Source: Gemmatimonadota bacterium
GTDB taxonomy: Bacteria; GCA-2686955
Length of the DNA: 16,429 nucleotides
Assembly: GCA_026991065.1 (NCBI GenBank)
Contig: JALXCG010000559.1
Coordinates: 1 to 16,429, forward strand
Direction of reading: 5' to 3'
The position numbers were made by a program, and so were the translations under genes. Numbering within the stretch: position 1 is the stretch's first letter; every line of letters begins with the position of its first letter. A model generated the notes under the pieces. That model saw only the letters and a list, made by a program, of their open reading frames with translations. It had not been told where the DNA came from and did not search any database. Shown here one piece after another: positions 7,236 through 14,481 of this stretch.

Positions 7236-8372
7236 ATGTCCGACATTCCCCGTCTTCGTCCGGAAGAACTGGTAGCAGCATCGACCCTGGCTCCTTCCGA
7301 TTTCCACCGACTCGCCTGGCAAGCGGTGACCGTGCCGCAGGAACTCACTGGAATCAAAGCACGGATTGTGGCTTTTCTGGGGGGAGCCATGCCGGCCGGA
7401 ACCGCGAGCGCCGCGACTGCCTATGGAATGCTGCTCGAGGCGGAAGCGCAGGGAGCAGTGGAGCCGGGGCGCAGCACTCTGCTGAGCCCGGATGTCGCGA
7501 ACAGTGGGCCTGGCGTTGCCTGGGTGGCACGCCGTTGCGGCTATCGGCACATGGTCCTGCATGCCGCGGGCAAGGCGGAAGAGGAGATCGCTCGACGTCG
7601 CTCTTTCGGTTCCGAGTGGGTCGGCGTGGCAGCGGCCAATGACCGTGAGTTGATGCACAAAGTTTACGAACAGGCCACTGATCCCGATCTCTTTGTCTTT
7701 GCGCCGGCGAGCAGTTTTGCAGCCTATCGCTACCACTATCGGGTGACTGGGGAGGCGATCCTGGCGTGTGTTCCGGGGTCGATTGCCGGAGTCGTGTCGA
7801 GTGCGGGCGCGCCGGCGCTCTTTGCCGCCGCCGATCGTGCCAAGGAGGCGTACCCAGAGATACTCACGGTTGTCGTGGAGGAACGACCCGGTGCACTCTA
7901 CGGTGGCGCGGTTCGCGACGCGATCGCCGAGGATCTCTTCGTACCGCTGAATCTGCATCTCAAGGGGCTGGATCGAGTCGCCCAGGTCGATCCGGGGCTG
8001 GTGCAGGCCGTGGCGGCGCATTGCTGGCGGGAGTTGGGGTGGCGCTGGGAGTTGGGCATCCACGCGGTTGCCGGGCTGATCGCTGCGGTGCAATTGGGAC
8101 GCGCGGAGGATTTCAGTGAGGACGACACCATCGTGGTGATCGGCGCGGATGGCTGGAGCGGTCCACCACCGGTATCCAACGAGAGCAACTGGGGAACTGT
8201 GGCGCGGCTGCGCGAGATCGGCGATGACGGCATGGCCGATCTGACCTCACCGTCGGTGCGTGAGCGGCTCATGGCGCATCGCGAGCGCTTCTGGCGGGGA
8301 TTGGTGCCCAAAGAGGAACTGGCCCGGCAGCGTCGGCGGGAGTTCTGGCGCGGTTTGGTCGACGCGGAGTAG
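7236..8372 (+). CDS. Cysteine-synthase-fold (PLP fold type II) protein lacking the Schiff-base lysine
   Basis: 378 residues; AGGAGAG at 7224-7230 supports ATG 7236. Four blocks line up in order with O-acetylserine sulfhydrylase/cystathionine beta-synthase-like enzymes: PAGTASAATA followed by LLEAEAQG (53-73) with PGGSVKDR and its following helix; VANSGPGVAWVARRCGY (87-103) with the SGNTG loop; YRYHYRVTGEAI (164-175) with the HYRTTGPEIW segment; and DDTIVVIGADGWSG near the C-terminus with the TIVTILPDGG strand. In this alignment the catalytic lysine of SVKDR is Ser58, and the phosphate-binding GTGGT is SSAGAP (188-193). The frame is intact and codon use is like its neighbours, so this is not a decayed gene. 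It may be a non-catalytic or PLP-independent homologue. It sits alone between the radical SAM and protease genes; a link to them is not evident. Confidence 0.8.
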   Translation: MSDIPRLRPEELVAASTLAPSDFHRLAWQAVTVPQELTGIKARIVAFLGGAMPAGTASAATAYGMLLEAEAQGAVEPGRSTLLSPDVANSGPGVAWVARRCGYRHMVLHAAGKAEEEIARRRSFGSEWVGVAAANDRELMHKVYEQATDPDLFVFAPASSFAAYRYHYRVTGEAILACVPGSIAGVVSSAGAPALFAAADRAKEAYPEILTVVVEERPGALYGGAVRDAIAEDLFVPLNLHLKGLDRVAQVDPGLVQAVAAHCWRELGWRWELGIHAVAGLIAAVQLGRAEDFSEDDTIVVIGADGWSGPPPVSNESNWGTVARLREIGDDGMADLTSPSVRERLMAHRERFWRGLVPKEELARQRRREFWRGLVDAE

Positions 8373-8422
8373 TCGCCCGCTTCTGAAATGGCCCCTGGCG
8401 TGTGGAGTGCATGGCTACGCTC

Positions 8423-8451
8423 TTGCACTACCGGGGATCTCGGTGGAGAAT
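8423..8451 (+). promoter_or_regulatory. Candidate sigma70-like promoter for the M48 protease gene
   Basis: TTGCAC (8423-8428) and GAGAAT (8446-8451) are separated by 17 bases and lie 57 bases upstream of the protease ATG. The short inverted repeat GAATC-AATA-GATTC (8448-8461) overlaps the -10 and initial transcribed region and could be a small operator. Both hexamers are imperfect, so this is a weak prediction. Confidence 0.3.
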
Positions 8452-8507
8452 CAATAGATTCGTTGGTTCTCATCTCCCCCGTGACCCATCTTCCGCAAAG
8501 GCCGACC

Positions 8508-9338
8508 ATGCTTGCCATTTCGCGCTTTCCCATGTTGCGCTCCTCGCTAACGGTGCTTCTGCTGTCCTATTGCGTTGGGTGCGCAACGTCGCCCACTGGA
8601 CGACATCAGCTGCACCTTTTTCCGGAAAGCGAGATGTCCCAGATGGGAATTGAGGCTTTCAACCAACTGAAAGCCGAGACTCCAATCTGCCAGGATGCCG
8701 CGATCGTGGCCTACGTGCGCTGTGTCGCCAATGCCGTCACCGCCGCACTGACCTCGAGCGAAGGGCCGCGGCAGTGGGAGGTTGTGGTGTTCGAGGATCC
8801 CCAGGCAAATGCATTCGCGCTGCCGGGAGGGAAGATCGGGGTCTATACCGGGCTCCTGCAGGTCGCGCAGACGCAGGACCAGTTGGCCACGGTGCTGGGC
8901 CATGAAGTTGCCCATGTCCTGGCGGGGCATGGCAACGAGCGGATGTCGACGACCTATGCCACGCAGACCGGGCTCCAGGCGATCCAGGCGCTGGCCGGGG
9001 GCACCTCCTCACCCAACGCCGAGCGGGCTTTGGCATTGCTGGGCGTGGGCGCGCAGGTGGGCGTTCTTCTGCCCTTCAGTCGCGCACAGGAAGCTGAAGC
9101 GGATCGCCTGGGGCTGGATCTGATGGCGCGCGCGGGCTTTGACCCACAGCAGAGTGTCGTGCTGTGGAAGAACATGGCCAAGGCAGGTGGCGGCCAGCCG
9201 CCGGAGTTTCTGTCAACCCATCCGTCACACCAGAGTCGCATCCAGGATTTGGCCGCTCGGGTGCCCAGCGCCGAGCGGATTCGCGCCGACGCCCGTCGTC
9301 GTGGGGCCAATCCGCAGTGCAGTCCACCGCGAAAGTGA
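8508..9338 (+). CDS. M48-family metalloprotease, predicted lipoprotein (LoiP/YggG-like)
   Basis: 276 residues from ATG 8508, preceded by AAAGG at 8497-8501; a later in-frame ATG at 8532 has no ribosome-binding site. The N-terminus is a signal peptide (LTVLLLSYCVGC) with probable lipidated Cys25. The family-typical CATSPTGRHQL follows, although the -3 residue of the lipobox is Cys rather than the usual Leu. The zinc site is HEVAH (H132, E133, H136), with the third ligand expected at E195 in EAEADRLG. The segment NAFALPGGKIGVYTGLL (101-117) is the usual M48 strand block. Length fits periplasm-facing peptidases of the LoiP/Oma1-like group, which degrade damaged envelope proteins. The protein probably sits in the outer membrane facing the periplasm. 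It is seven bases upstream of the sulfotransferase-like gene and likely co-transcribed with it. Confidence 0.93.
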   Translation: MLAISRFPMLRSSLTVLLLSYCVGCATSPTGRHQLHLFPESEMSQMGIEAFNQLKAETPICQDAAIVAYVRCVANAVTAALTSSEGPRQWEVVVFEDPQANAFALPGGKIGVYTGLLQVAQTQDQLATVLGHEVAHVLAGHGNERMSTTYATQTGLQAIQALAGGTSSPNAERALALLGVGAQVGVLLPFSRAQEAEADRLGLDLMARAGFDPQQSVVLWKNMAKAGGGQPPEFLSTHPSHQSRIQDLAARVPSAERIRADARRRGANPQCSPPRK

Positions 9339-9345
9339 GGATTAC

Positions 9346-10107
9346 ATGAGTGAACCGATTCTGCGCCTGGCGATGTGGTCCGGGCCGCGCAACATATCCA
9401 GCGCGATGATGCGCGCCTGGGGGAGTCGGGCGGACACTTTCGTCTGCGACGAACCTCTCTATCCCCACTACCTGCTCGCCACCGGAATCGACCATCCGGG
9501 GCGGGACACGATTATTGCCTGTTATCAGACCGACTGGCGGCGAGTGGTCACGTGGCTCAGTGGCCCGATTCCCGGCAAGCACCGAATCTTTTTTCAGAAG
9601 CACATGGCTCATCATCTCTTGCCGGAGATCGACCGTTCCTGGATGGCGGCCGTCACCAACGCTTTCCTGATCCGTGATCCGGCGGAGATGTTGGCCTCTT
9701 TGAGCCAGGTACGGGCCGAGCCTACACTTGCCGAGACCGGTTTGCCGCAGCAACTCGAGATTTTTCAGAAAGTGGCGGATGCGCTTGGGGATGCTCCCCC
9801 GCTGCTCGATGCCCGGGATGTGTTGGAGGATCCGGAGGGGATGCTTCGGGCACTGTGCGCCGCTGTGCGGGTGGATTTCGATCCGGCAATGTTGCACTGG
9901 GAACCGGGACGGCGTGAGACCGACGGAATCTGGGGCGAGTACTGGTACGGGGCGGTAGAGAAGAGCACCGGGTTTCAGCCCTACCGACCGCCCCAGGTTG
10001 CTCTTCCGGCGCGGCTGCAGCCTCTTCTGGAGGAGTGCCGCGCCCTGTACGCGCAACTCTATGAATACCGCTTGCGAGCCCTGCGGCCGAGCGCGACAGG
10101 CTCCTAA
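9346..10107 (+). CDS. Sulfotransferase-fold P-loop protein
   Basis: 253 residues; ATG 9346 lies seven bases after the protease stop and has TGAGG at 9336-9340 overlapping that stop codon. The N-terminal LAMWSGPRNISSAMMRAW (5-22) corresponds to the 5'-phosphosulfate loop of PAPS sulfotransferases. A DEPLY motif follows, then KHMAHHLL, and FLIRDPAEMLASLSQ matches the 3'-phosphate-binding RDP segment. This small, conserved bacterial group is often auto-annotated as branched-chain aminotransferase or plain sulfotransferase; it has no PLP enzyme features, so the first name is wrong. Substrate and true activity are unknown. The stop codon overlaps the stop of the convergent saccharopine dehydrogenase gene by four bases. 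Confidence 0.82.
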   Translation: MSEPILRLAMWSGPRNISSAMMRAWGSRADTFVCDEPLYPHYLLATGIDHPGRDTIIACYQTDWRRVVTWLSGPIPGKHRIFFQKHMAHHLLPEIDRSWMAAVTNAFLIRDPAEMLASLSQVRAEPTLAETGLPQQLEIFQKVADALGDAPPLLDARDVLEDPEGMLRALCAAVRVDFDPAMLHWEPGRRETDGIWGEYWYGAVEKSTGFQPYRPPQVALPARLQPLLEECRALYAQLYEYRLRALRPSATGS

Positions 10108-11447
10108 AGCACCTCCACCGTTTCGTTGAAAGTCAGACCCGCTGCGGCAAGTTCGCGCAGGATTGGTTCGTAGATCGATGGATGTGTGGGCAGATGCGTG
10201 CCGCGCAGTGGCAGCTGGTCGGTCAGCAGTAGCTTGACACCGGTTGCCGCCGGCAGTCCCACGGTGCGTGACATGGCGGTGAATCCCTCCGGGTCACCTT
10301 TGGCGACCAGCGTGGAGGTGATGCGCTCGGGGGCGCGGTTGCCGTCGTACTCGACTTCGAGTTCATGCACCAGGATCACGATATCGGTACCGCCCGGTGG
10401 CATGGTGAGCTTGCTCTGCAGCATATGGACCAGCATGGCGGCACCGGTGTCGCCCACGCAACCGATCTTCTCTTCGGAAAAGAGCCCCAGCCATTCCAAG
10501 TTCCCCATGATGCGGCCGGTCGGGCTGATGCGCAGGAAGCGCGCCAGGCGTTGCCGCAGGTTGGATCCTTCGACATTGAGCGGCAGGAACATCTCGGTCA
10601 CTTCGCGATAGCTGCGCTCGGCGAGCCGGGGAATGTGCAGATGCTCGTTCGGCAGTCCGAGGCGGACGATCTGTCCCCACGTCTCGCTCCAGCCCGGGTA
10701 GCGCAGCGTGCCGCGGATCATGGTGTGGACATGGTCCAGGCCGAAGATCTCCATGTAGGCGAGAGAGTCGCGATTGGGGTAGGCCTCGACGGTACCGATT
10801 CCATCGACATTGGTTGCCCAGGTGTGCTGAAAGACCTCGTGCGCAGGGACGATTTTGATCTTGTTGCGCTCCATGTACTGCGCACCACGCAGCCCGGCCA
10901 TGACCACATTGCGGGCATTCCAGGTGATCACGTAACGGAGTGGGTTCTGCTCCTGATCCGGAGCCGGAATACCACTGCCGTAGGAGCGAAATGCCTTGAT
11001 GCGCCCACCCTCGCTGCGAATCCGCTGGATCAGCGCCATGGCCGACATGTGGTCGATGCCGGGGTCCAGCCCGAGTTCGCAGAGCAGGAGGACATTCTGC
11101 CGCTGGGCATCCAGTTCCAGGTCGCGCACGGCTTGTGCGCGGTAGGAGGCGGAGACCATGTGGCGGGCATGATTGACGCAATCCCAGGCGACCAGGTCCT
11201 GGAAGATCGGCGGCAGCATGTTGACCACCACGTCGGCGTTGGCGATCTGGGCCGACCGCAGCGCCGCGTCCTTAACGTCGAAGTAGACCACACTGCCGCG
11301 TGGGTGAGCGCCAACCCGCGAGCGCGCCAGTTCGACGTCGAGATCGCCGACAGTAACAAACCAATCATGCTCGGAGGCGAGCTGCAGAAGATGCGAGATG
11401 AGGAATGCGGAGCTCTGTCCCGCTCCAAGGACCAGTATCTGCTTCAC
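10104..11447 (-). CDS. Saccharopine dehydrogenase family protein (LYS9-like)
   Basis: 447 residues, starting with GTG (complement of 11445-11447) behind an AGGGA at about nine bases. An N-terminal Rossmann fold has LVLGAGQSSAFL (5-16) and a second strand ending VGDLD (33-37). The signature ELGLDPGIDHMSAM (124-137) is the one shared by saccharopine reductases (L-glutamate-forming). The large middle and C-terminal domain (MFLPLNVEG, SPTGRIMGNLEWLGLF, then GTDIVILVHELEVEY) fits Sacchrp_dh_C. In known pathways this enzyme interconverts saccharopine with aminoadipate semialdehyde and glutamate in lysine metabolism. No other lysine genes are in the window, so the direction and substrate are not shown; carboxynorspermidine-type relatives are a less likely alternative. 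It is the only confident minus-strand gene here. Confidence 0.88.
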   Translation of the reverse strand: MKQILVLGAGQSSAFLISHLLQLASEHDWFVTVGDLDVELARSRVGAHPRGSVVYFDVKDAALRSAQIANADVVVNMLPPIFQDLVAWDCVNHARHMVSASYRAQAVRDLELDAQRQNVLLLCELGLDPGIDHMSAMALIQRIRSEGGRIKAFRSYGSGIPAPDQEQNPLRYVITWNARNVVMAGLRGAQYMERNKIKIVPAHEVFQHTWATNVDGIGTVEAYPNRDSLAYMEIFGLDHVHTMIRGTLRYPGWSETWGQIVRLGLPNEHLHIPRLAERSYREVTEMFLPLNVEGSNLRQRLARFLRISPTGRIMGNLEWLGLFSEEKIGCVGDTGAAMLVHMLQSKLTMPPGGTDIVILVHELEVEYDGNRAPERITSTLVAKGDPEGFTAMSRTVGLPAATGVKLLLTDQLPLRGTHLPTHPSIYEPILRELAAAGLTFNETVEVL

Positions 11448-11655
11448 GGTCGAGTCCCTGAATGAACCGCGGTCTGCGGCCCATTGGCCAGTGCGGAAAA
11501 AACGTAAGGGGCAAAAGTGCGGACCGGAAAGACCGGAGAGCCTTTTCCCGGAGGATTGGGTGGTGGTTCAAAAACCGAGAGGCGCAACCATAACTCACTT
11601 TTGATGCGGTGACCTGTCAGTTTCTCTAACAGCCGTATTCCCCGCCTGGAAGGAA

Positions 11656-11683
11656 TCCCGACATTCGGGACCGGCCCGGTCCC
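11656..11683. repeat. Overlapping palindromes able to form alternative hairpins
   Basis: TCCCGA-CAT-TCGGGA spans 11656-11670. The perfect palindrome GGGACCGG-C-CCGGTCCC spans 11667-11683. They share the bases GGGA (11667-11670), so an RNA could fold only one at a time. No T-tract follows on either strand, so neither is an intrinsic terminator. Confidence 0.6.
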
Positions 11684-11780
11684 GGGGGGCTTCGCGGCCG
11701 TCGACGGAACGTGCTCCGATGAAGGTGTTTGTGGGATTTTTCGTCAGTGATGACCCTGTTGGCGTGAACCTTGCGGGTAA

Positions 11781-11915
11781 AGTCGGGCAAGCCGCCGCAC
11801 CAGCCGCAAAGAGGTTCTGGCGAATGCGGAACTCGCGGAAGGTGCGCAGGAGGAGCCGGAGTATCTCCGGCGCCTGGAGGCACACGACAACCAGAAGGTG
11901 GTGTACCGGCGGTAA
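11781..11915 (+). pseudogene. Coding-like fragment or frameshifted small gene without a visible start
   Basis: The frame from after the stop at 11778-11780 to TAA at 11913-11915 encodes a 44-residue acidic/charged sequence. Its last 34 residues read convincingly as protein (EVLANAELAEGAQEEPEY, then a basic YRR end) and have high GC at third positions, like the neighbouring genes. No ATG, GTG or TTG lies in this frame before residue 11. A TTG at 11771 or GTG at 11764 in other frames could supply a start if one base were inserted or lost near 11807-11811. The strong terminator begins 24 bases after the TAA, where one would expect it for a real gene end. It may be a small gene with a frameshift (mutation, sequencing error or recoding), a gene relic, or chance. 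I do not recognise the family. Confidence 0.35.
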
Positions 11916-11939
11916 AGGCCCAGACGTGATAGGTCGGCC

Positions 11940-11974
11940 GGGAGCCTCTTCGTCAGAAGGGGCTCCCTCTTTTT
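11940..11974 (+). terminator. Strong intrinsic terminator
   Basis: A 12-bp stem (GGGAGCCTCTTC pairing with GAAGGGGCTCCC, one G-U wobble) closes a GTCA loop at 11940-11967. TCTTTTT follows directly at 11968-11974. The reverse strand lacks a T-run, so it ends rightward transcription. It cannot serve the dehydrogenase, which is read leftward away from it. It therefore implies a transcript arising within the region just upstream. Confidence 0.85.
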
Positions 11975-12090
11975 GGGGCTCGTTGGTGAAGGCTGGGACG
12001 GCTTTGGCAGTGTGCAAGTAAGCCTCGTGGGGGGACGATAGAGTGAGATGAGGCCGTAGCGGCACCAACCTGGAGTTCCTTCCCTACCGG

Positions 12091-12119
12091 TTGCGGCCGC
12101 GCTGGTTCAATGGTATACC
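12091..12119 (+). promoter_or_regulatory. Candidate sigma70-like promoter for the beta-propeller gene
   Basis: TTGCGG (12091-12096) and TATACC (12114-12119) are separated by exactly 17 bases. They lie downstream of the intrinsic terminator and about 110 bases before the ATG at 12231, leaving room for a long leader. The match is moderate in both boxes. Confidence 0.4.
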
Positions 12120-12230
12120 GTCATCACGACACACGTTACGTTGGGGAGTGTGACGCCATCTGTACCAAGCGGGATGCGGCAGTGGCCGCGCGATTGGACG
12201 CCTCTCTGGTTGACTTGTCCTGGATCCATC

Positions 12231-13598
12231 ATGTTTCTCACGTTCTTCTCCTGCTGTGTCGCTTTTTCTCAGGTTCTGGCGGCCTCTTCAACCGGAGAGC
12301 CGTTCGCCTCCGGCATGAGTTGGATATCGGAGCCCATCACTGCGGCGGTAGTACCCGGGGATTCGGTGGGGATCGCCGGTATTGCGGCCTCGGCCGACGG
12401 CGAATTACAAGTGGTGTTTGAATCGTGGCATGGTTCGGATTGGGGGCAGCGTCGGCTCTGTTGGAGCGCACGAGTCAACAATCAGTGGCAGCCGCCCGAA
12501 GTGATCGCTGAAGAAGCGCCTTTTGCCCACGGTTTTGCGAGCAGAACCAACTATCTTCCGGCAATTGCGGTAGATGCTGATGGCAACCCTCACGTGAGTT
12601 TTCGGGCCCCCTATTCTCGCCCGCAGGAAGACGGCACGGCTTTGGGCACCTGGCGGATCAATTCACTGGAACATGCCTTTCGCGACAGCAACGGCACGTG
12701 GACAAGGCACCGGGTTGACGATGTATTTGGTGACGAGGGCTCCAGTTCTCTGGAAATTACTGCCAGCGGTCAAGTTTTGGTTGCTTTTCGCTGGCGGCAC
12801 AAGCGTTTTGATGATGATGTAGCGGTCGTTCAGAGCATGGATGCGGCAGGAGAACTCTGGAGCGAGCCCTGTCCTTTGGTGAGCGAGCGAGAGAATCAGG
12901 AGCATGTTTCCCTGGCGCTCGCGGCCGACGGCGCGCCACGGATTGTTTGCACGGCGACGGTGCCAGGGTCAGGTGGGCACGGAAAGCGGATCGGGTTTGC
13001 GGCGGCGACTCCGGCGGCTGAGGGGGATTCGGCCTGTGTTTTTGGCTCATTTGTCTTCCGCGAGGAAAACCGGCTTCTCTTGCCGGGTTTCGGTGTTGAG
13101 TCGCACATGGACAATGCCGCGCTGGCCATTGGCGGTCCGGATGGTGCGCCAGCGCGCACCTTGGTTGTTTTTAATGGCAACGTCCTCTCGCAGCGGCCTG
13201 CGCTTTACTGTTCCTACGCTGATGCCGATCCGGAAGACCCGGCTTCCTGGAGCGCGCCGCAGCTTCTCGACGAAGATGCGGTCCACCCGTCGATCGTGAT
13301 TGATGCCGAGGGCAAGGCTTGGGTGGTTTACCAGAAACGGAACGCGGGCTCCGGCCGCTGGTCGGTCCTGGTGATCTCCGGGCAGCCGGGAGAGTGGTCC
13401 GTTCCACAATACATCGATCCCAGCGGCGGGGATCAGCGCGTGGAGTGGGAGGAACCGGCAATTGTGGTGGACTCCACCGGGGTGCTGCACGTGGTTTACA
13501 ACGTAGATCGGCTTGAAATCCGCCACGCCTGGACGCAGGTGGAGAGCGGAGGCGGGCCGGGCAGGAGAACCGAGCCGGGTTGGACCACACCCCGGTAG
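12231..13598 (+). CDS. Secreted beta-propeller-like protein of unknown function
   Basis: 455 residues from ATG 12231, chosen because the product then opens with a hydrophobic signal-like stretch (FLTFFSCCVAFSQVLAASS), probably cleaved after VLA or LAA. An in-frame ATG at 12174 would add a basic n-region and cannot be excluded; neither has a good ribosome-binding site. The mature part is six to seven repeats of about 50-65 residues with the pattern P-x-I-x-VD-x-x-G-x-x-HVV/F-Y, for example PAIAVDADGNPHVSF, PSIVIDAEGKAWVVY and PAIVVDSTGVLHVVY. Each is followed by a strand such as LYCSY or IRHAW. This is the style of sialidase/BNR-type propellers, but I see no catalytic arginine triad or Asp-box series, so enzymatic activity is not supported. 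It likely acts in the periplasm or outside the cell as a binding scaffold. It is monocistronic or precedes the glycan operon by 139 bases. Confidence 0.8.
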   Translation: MFLTFFSCCVAFSQVLAASSTGEPFASGMSWISEPITAAVVPGDSVGIAGIAASADGELQVVFESWHGSDWGQRRLCWSARVNNQWQPPEVIAEEAPFAHGFASRTNYLPAIAVDADGNPHVSFRAPYSRPQEDGTALGTWRINSLEHAFRDSNGTWTRHRVDDVFGDEGSSSLEITASGQVLVAFRWRHKRFDDDVAVVQSMDAAGELWSEPCPLVSERENQEHVSLALAADGAPRIVCTATVPGSGGHGKRIGFAAATPAAEGDSACVFGSFVFREENRLLLPGFGVESHMDNAALAIGGPDGAPARTLVVFNGNVLSQRPALYCSYADADPEDPASWSAPQLLDEDAVHPSIVIDAEGKAWVVYQKRNAGSGRWSVLVISGQPGEWSVPQYIDPSGGDQRVEWEEPAIVVDSTGVLHVVYNVDRLEIRHAWTQVESGGGPGRRTEPGWTTPR

Positions 13599-13640
13599 GA
13601 TCTAGTTTCGCGGCGGTCGCAGCCGATGGAGGAGGGGCGT

Positions 13641-13661
13641 CACTTCCGCTGGCGGAATGTG
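13641..13661 (+). repeat. Small hairpin upstream of the leader stem
   Basis: TTCCGC-TG-GCGGAA (13644-13657) is flanked by CAC and GTG that extend the stem past a one-base bulge. It lies between the beta-propeller stop and the larger leader hairpin. No T-tract follows, so it is not an intrinsic terminator. Confidence 0.45.
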
Positions 13662-13671
13662 CGTGGGCGTC

Positions 13672-13721
13672 GATTGAGATAGAGAAACCGTCATGTTGAC
13701 GGCTTGGAACCCATCTCAATC
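13672..13721 (+). promoter_or_regulatory. Two-tier leader hairpin directly before the nucleotidyltransferase gene
   Basis: A perfect 9-bp outer stem, GATTGAGAT (13672-13680) with ATCTCAATC (13713-13721), encloses a 6-bp inner stem, CCGTCA (13688-13693) with TGACGG (13697-13702), with a TGT loop. The outer 3' arm ends two bases before the ribosome-binding GGAG (13724-13727), so folding could affect translation start. It has no U-tract. It could be a regulatory leader or simply a processed 3' end of the preceding transcript. Confidence 0.55.
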
Positions 13722-13737
13722 CCGGAGTTGAAACGCA

Positions 13738-14481
13738 ATGCGCGCTCTCATTCTCGCCGCCGGTCAGGGGTGCCGGCTGCTGCCCTTTACTGCGGATCGT
13801 CCGAAGTGCTGTGTTGAAGTAGGCGGGACGACGCCGATCGAGTTCCTCCGCAACAGCCTTGCGTTCTGCGGCGTTACCGAGCTGGCGGTCGTGGTGGGCT
13901 ACCGCGGGGAGATGGTGAGACGGAAGCTCGGAATGGGGGTCCACTACATCGAGAATCCCGACTACGCCAGCACCAATTCGCTCTATTCGTTCATGCTCGC
14001 CGGAGAATGGGCGCGTGGCGGAACCCTCGTAATCAACGCGGATGTGTTGGTGGATCCCGCCTGTCTGCGCGAGCTGATCGTTGCCCCGGTCGCCAACGCG
14101 CTGCTCTATCAACGTCATCAGGAGTATGAGGCGGAGCAGATGAAGCTGGTGCACGATCCTGCCGGCAGGCTCCTGGCGATTTCAAAATCGCTGCCCGCAG
14201 AGGTCGCGCATGGTGAGAACCTTGGTGTGCTGAAACTCTCCGCCGCGGCCGTCGCAGCTGCTCGGCGCTTTGCCGAGACTGAAGCGGCCGCCGGCCGGAC
14301 ACAGAGTTGGATGCCCCTGGCGCTGCATGCCATGGTCGATCAGATGCCGGTGCATTGTATGGAGATCGGGGATCGTCCGTGGATCGAAATCGATTTCCCG
14401 GAGGATCTGGAGCGGGCCCGGAATCATGTCCTACCCGCGATCCGGGAGAGTGTTCGGGCGCAGATCGAGGTGGGCGTGTGA
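13738..14481 (+). CDS. LicC-like sugar/choline-phosphate nucleotidyltransferase
   Basis: 247 residues; GGAG at 13724-13727 precedes ATG 13738. The N-terminus LILAAGQGCRLLPFTADRPKC (4-24) is the nucleotide-binding loop of the NTP_transferase family, with K23 as the conserved lysine. NPDYASTNSLYSFMLA (73-88) and NADVLVD (100-106, D102 metal-binding) are typical of the LicC/phosphocholine cytidylyltransferase branch. So is the closing WIEIDFPEDLERA (215-227), whose D219 should bind the second metal. The reaction would be CTP (or another NTP) plus a phospho-alcohol or sugar-1-phosphate giving an activated nucleotide derivative; the exact substrate cannot be read from sequence. Its stop overlaps the start of the flippase gene by four bases (GTGA), implying translational coupling and a role in the same surface-polymer pathway. 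Confidence 0.85.
   Translation: MRALILAAGQGCRLLPFTADRPKCCVEVGGTTPIEFLRNSLAFCGVTELAVVVGYRGEMVRRKLGMGVHYIENPDYASTNSLYSFMLAGEWARGGTLVINADVLVDPACLRELIVAPVANALLYQRHQEYEAEQMKLVHDPAGRLLAISKSLPAEVAHGENLGVLKLSAAAVAAARRFAETEAAAGRTQSWMPLALHAMVDQMPVHCMEIGDRPWIEIDFPEDLERARNHVLPAIRESVRAQIEVGV

Larger units (their letters stand above)
11448..12230. other. Long intergenic region with palindromes, cryptic coding-like frame and terminator
   Basis: About 780 bases lie between the divergently oriented dehydrogenase and beta-propeller genes. Visible elements are a near-repeat pair GACCGGAAA/GACCGGAGA (11522-11539), two mutually exclusive hairpins at 11656-11683, a coding-like frame ending at 11915, an intrinsic terminator at 11940-11974, and a candidate promoter at 12091-12119. 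No tRNA, riboswitch consensus or transposase remnant was recognised. The minus-strand promoter of the dehydrogenase must lie in the first part but I could not pick one. Confidence 0.7.

Noticed and set aside
8388-8507. Upstream extension of the M48 protease to an earlier in-frame start
   Set aside because: It would place about 40 extra residues before a clear lipoprotein signal peptide, and ATG 8508 has an adequate ribosome-binding site.
10365-11465. A 366-codon + strand frame opposite the saccharopine dehydrogenase gene
   Set aside because: The product is rich in H, Q and D with no motif, and the minus-strand gene carries the GLDPGIDHMSAM signature.
11595-12068. A 157-codon minus-strand frame in the long intergenic region
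   Set aside because: The product shows no motif and runs through the + strand intrinsic terminator stem; the opposite-strand tail frame ending at 11915 looks more gene-like.
12100-12130. GGTTCAAT near 12104 as a tRNA T-loop
   Set aside because: No acceptor, D-arm or anticodon stem can be folded around it.
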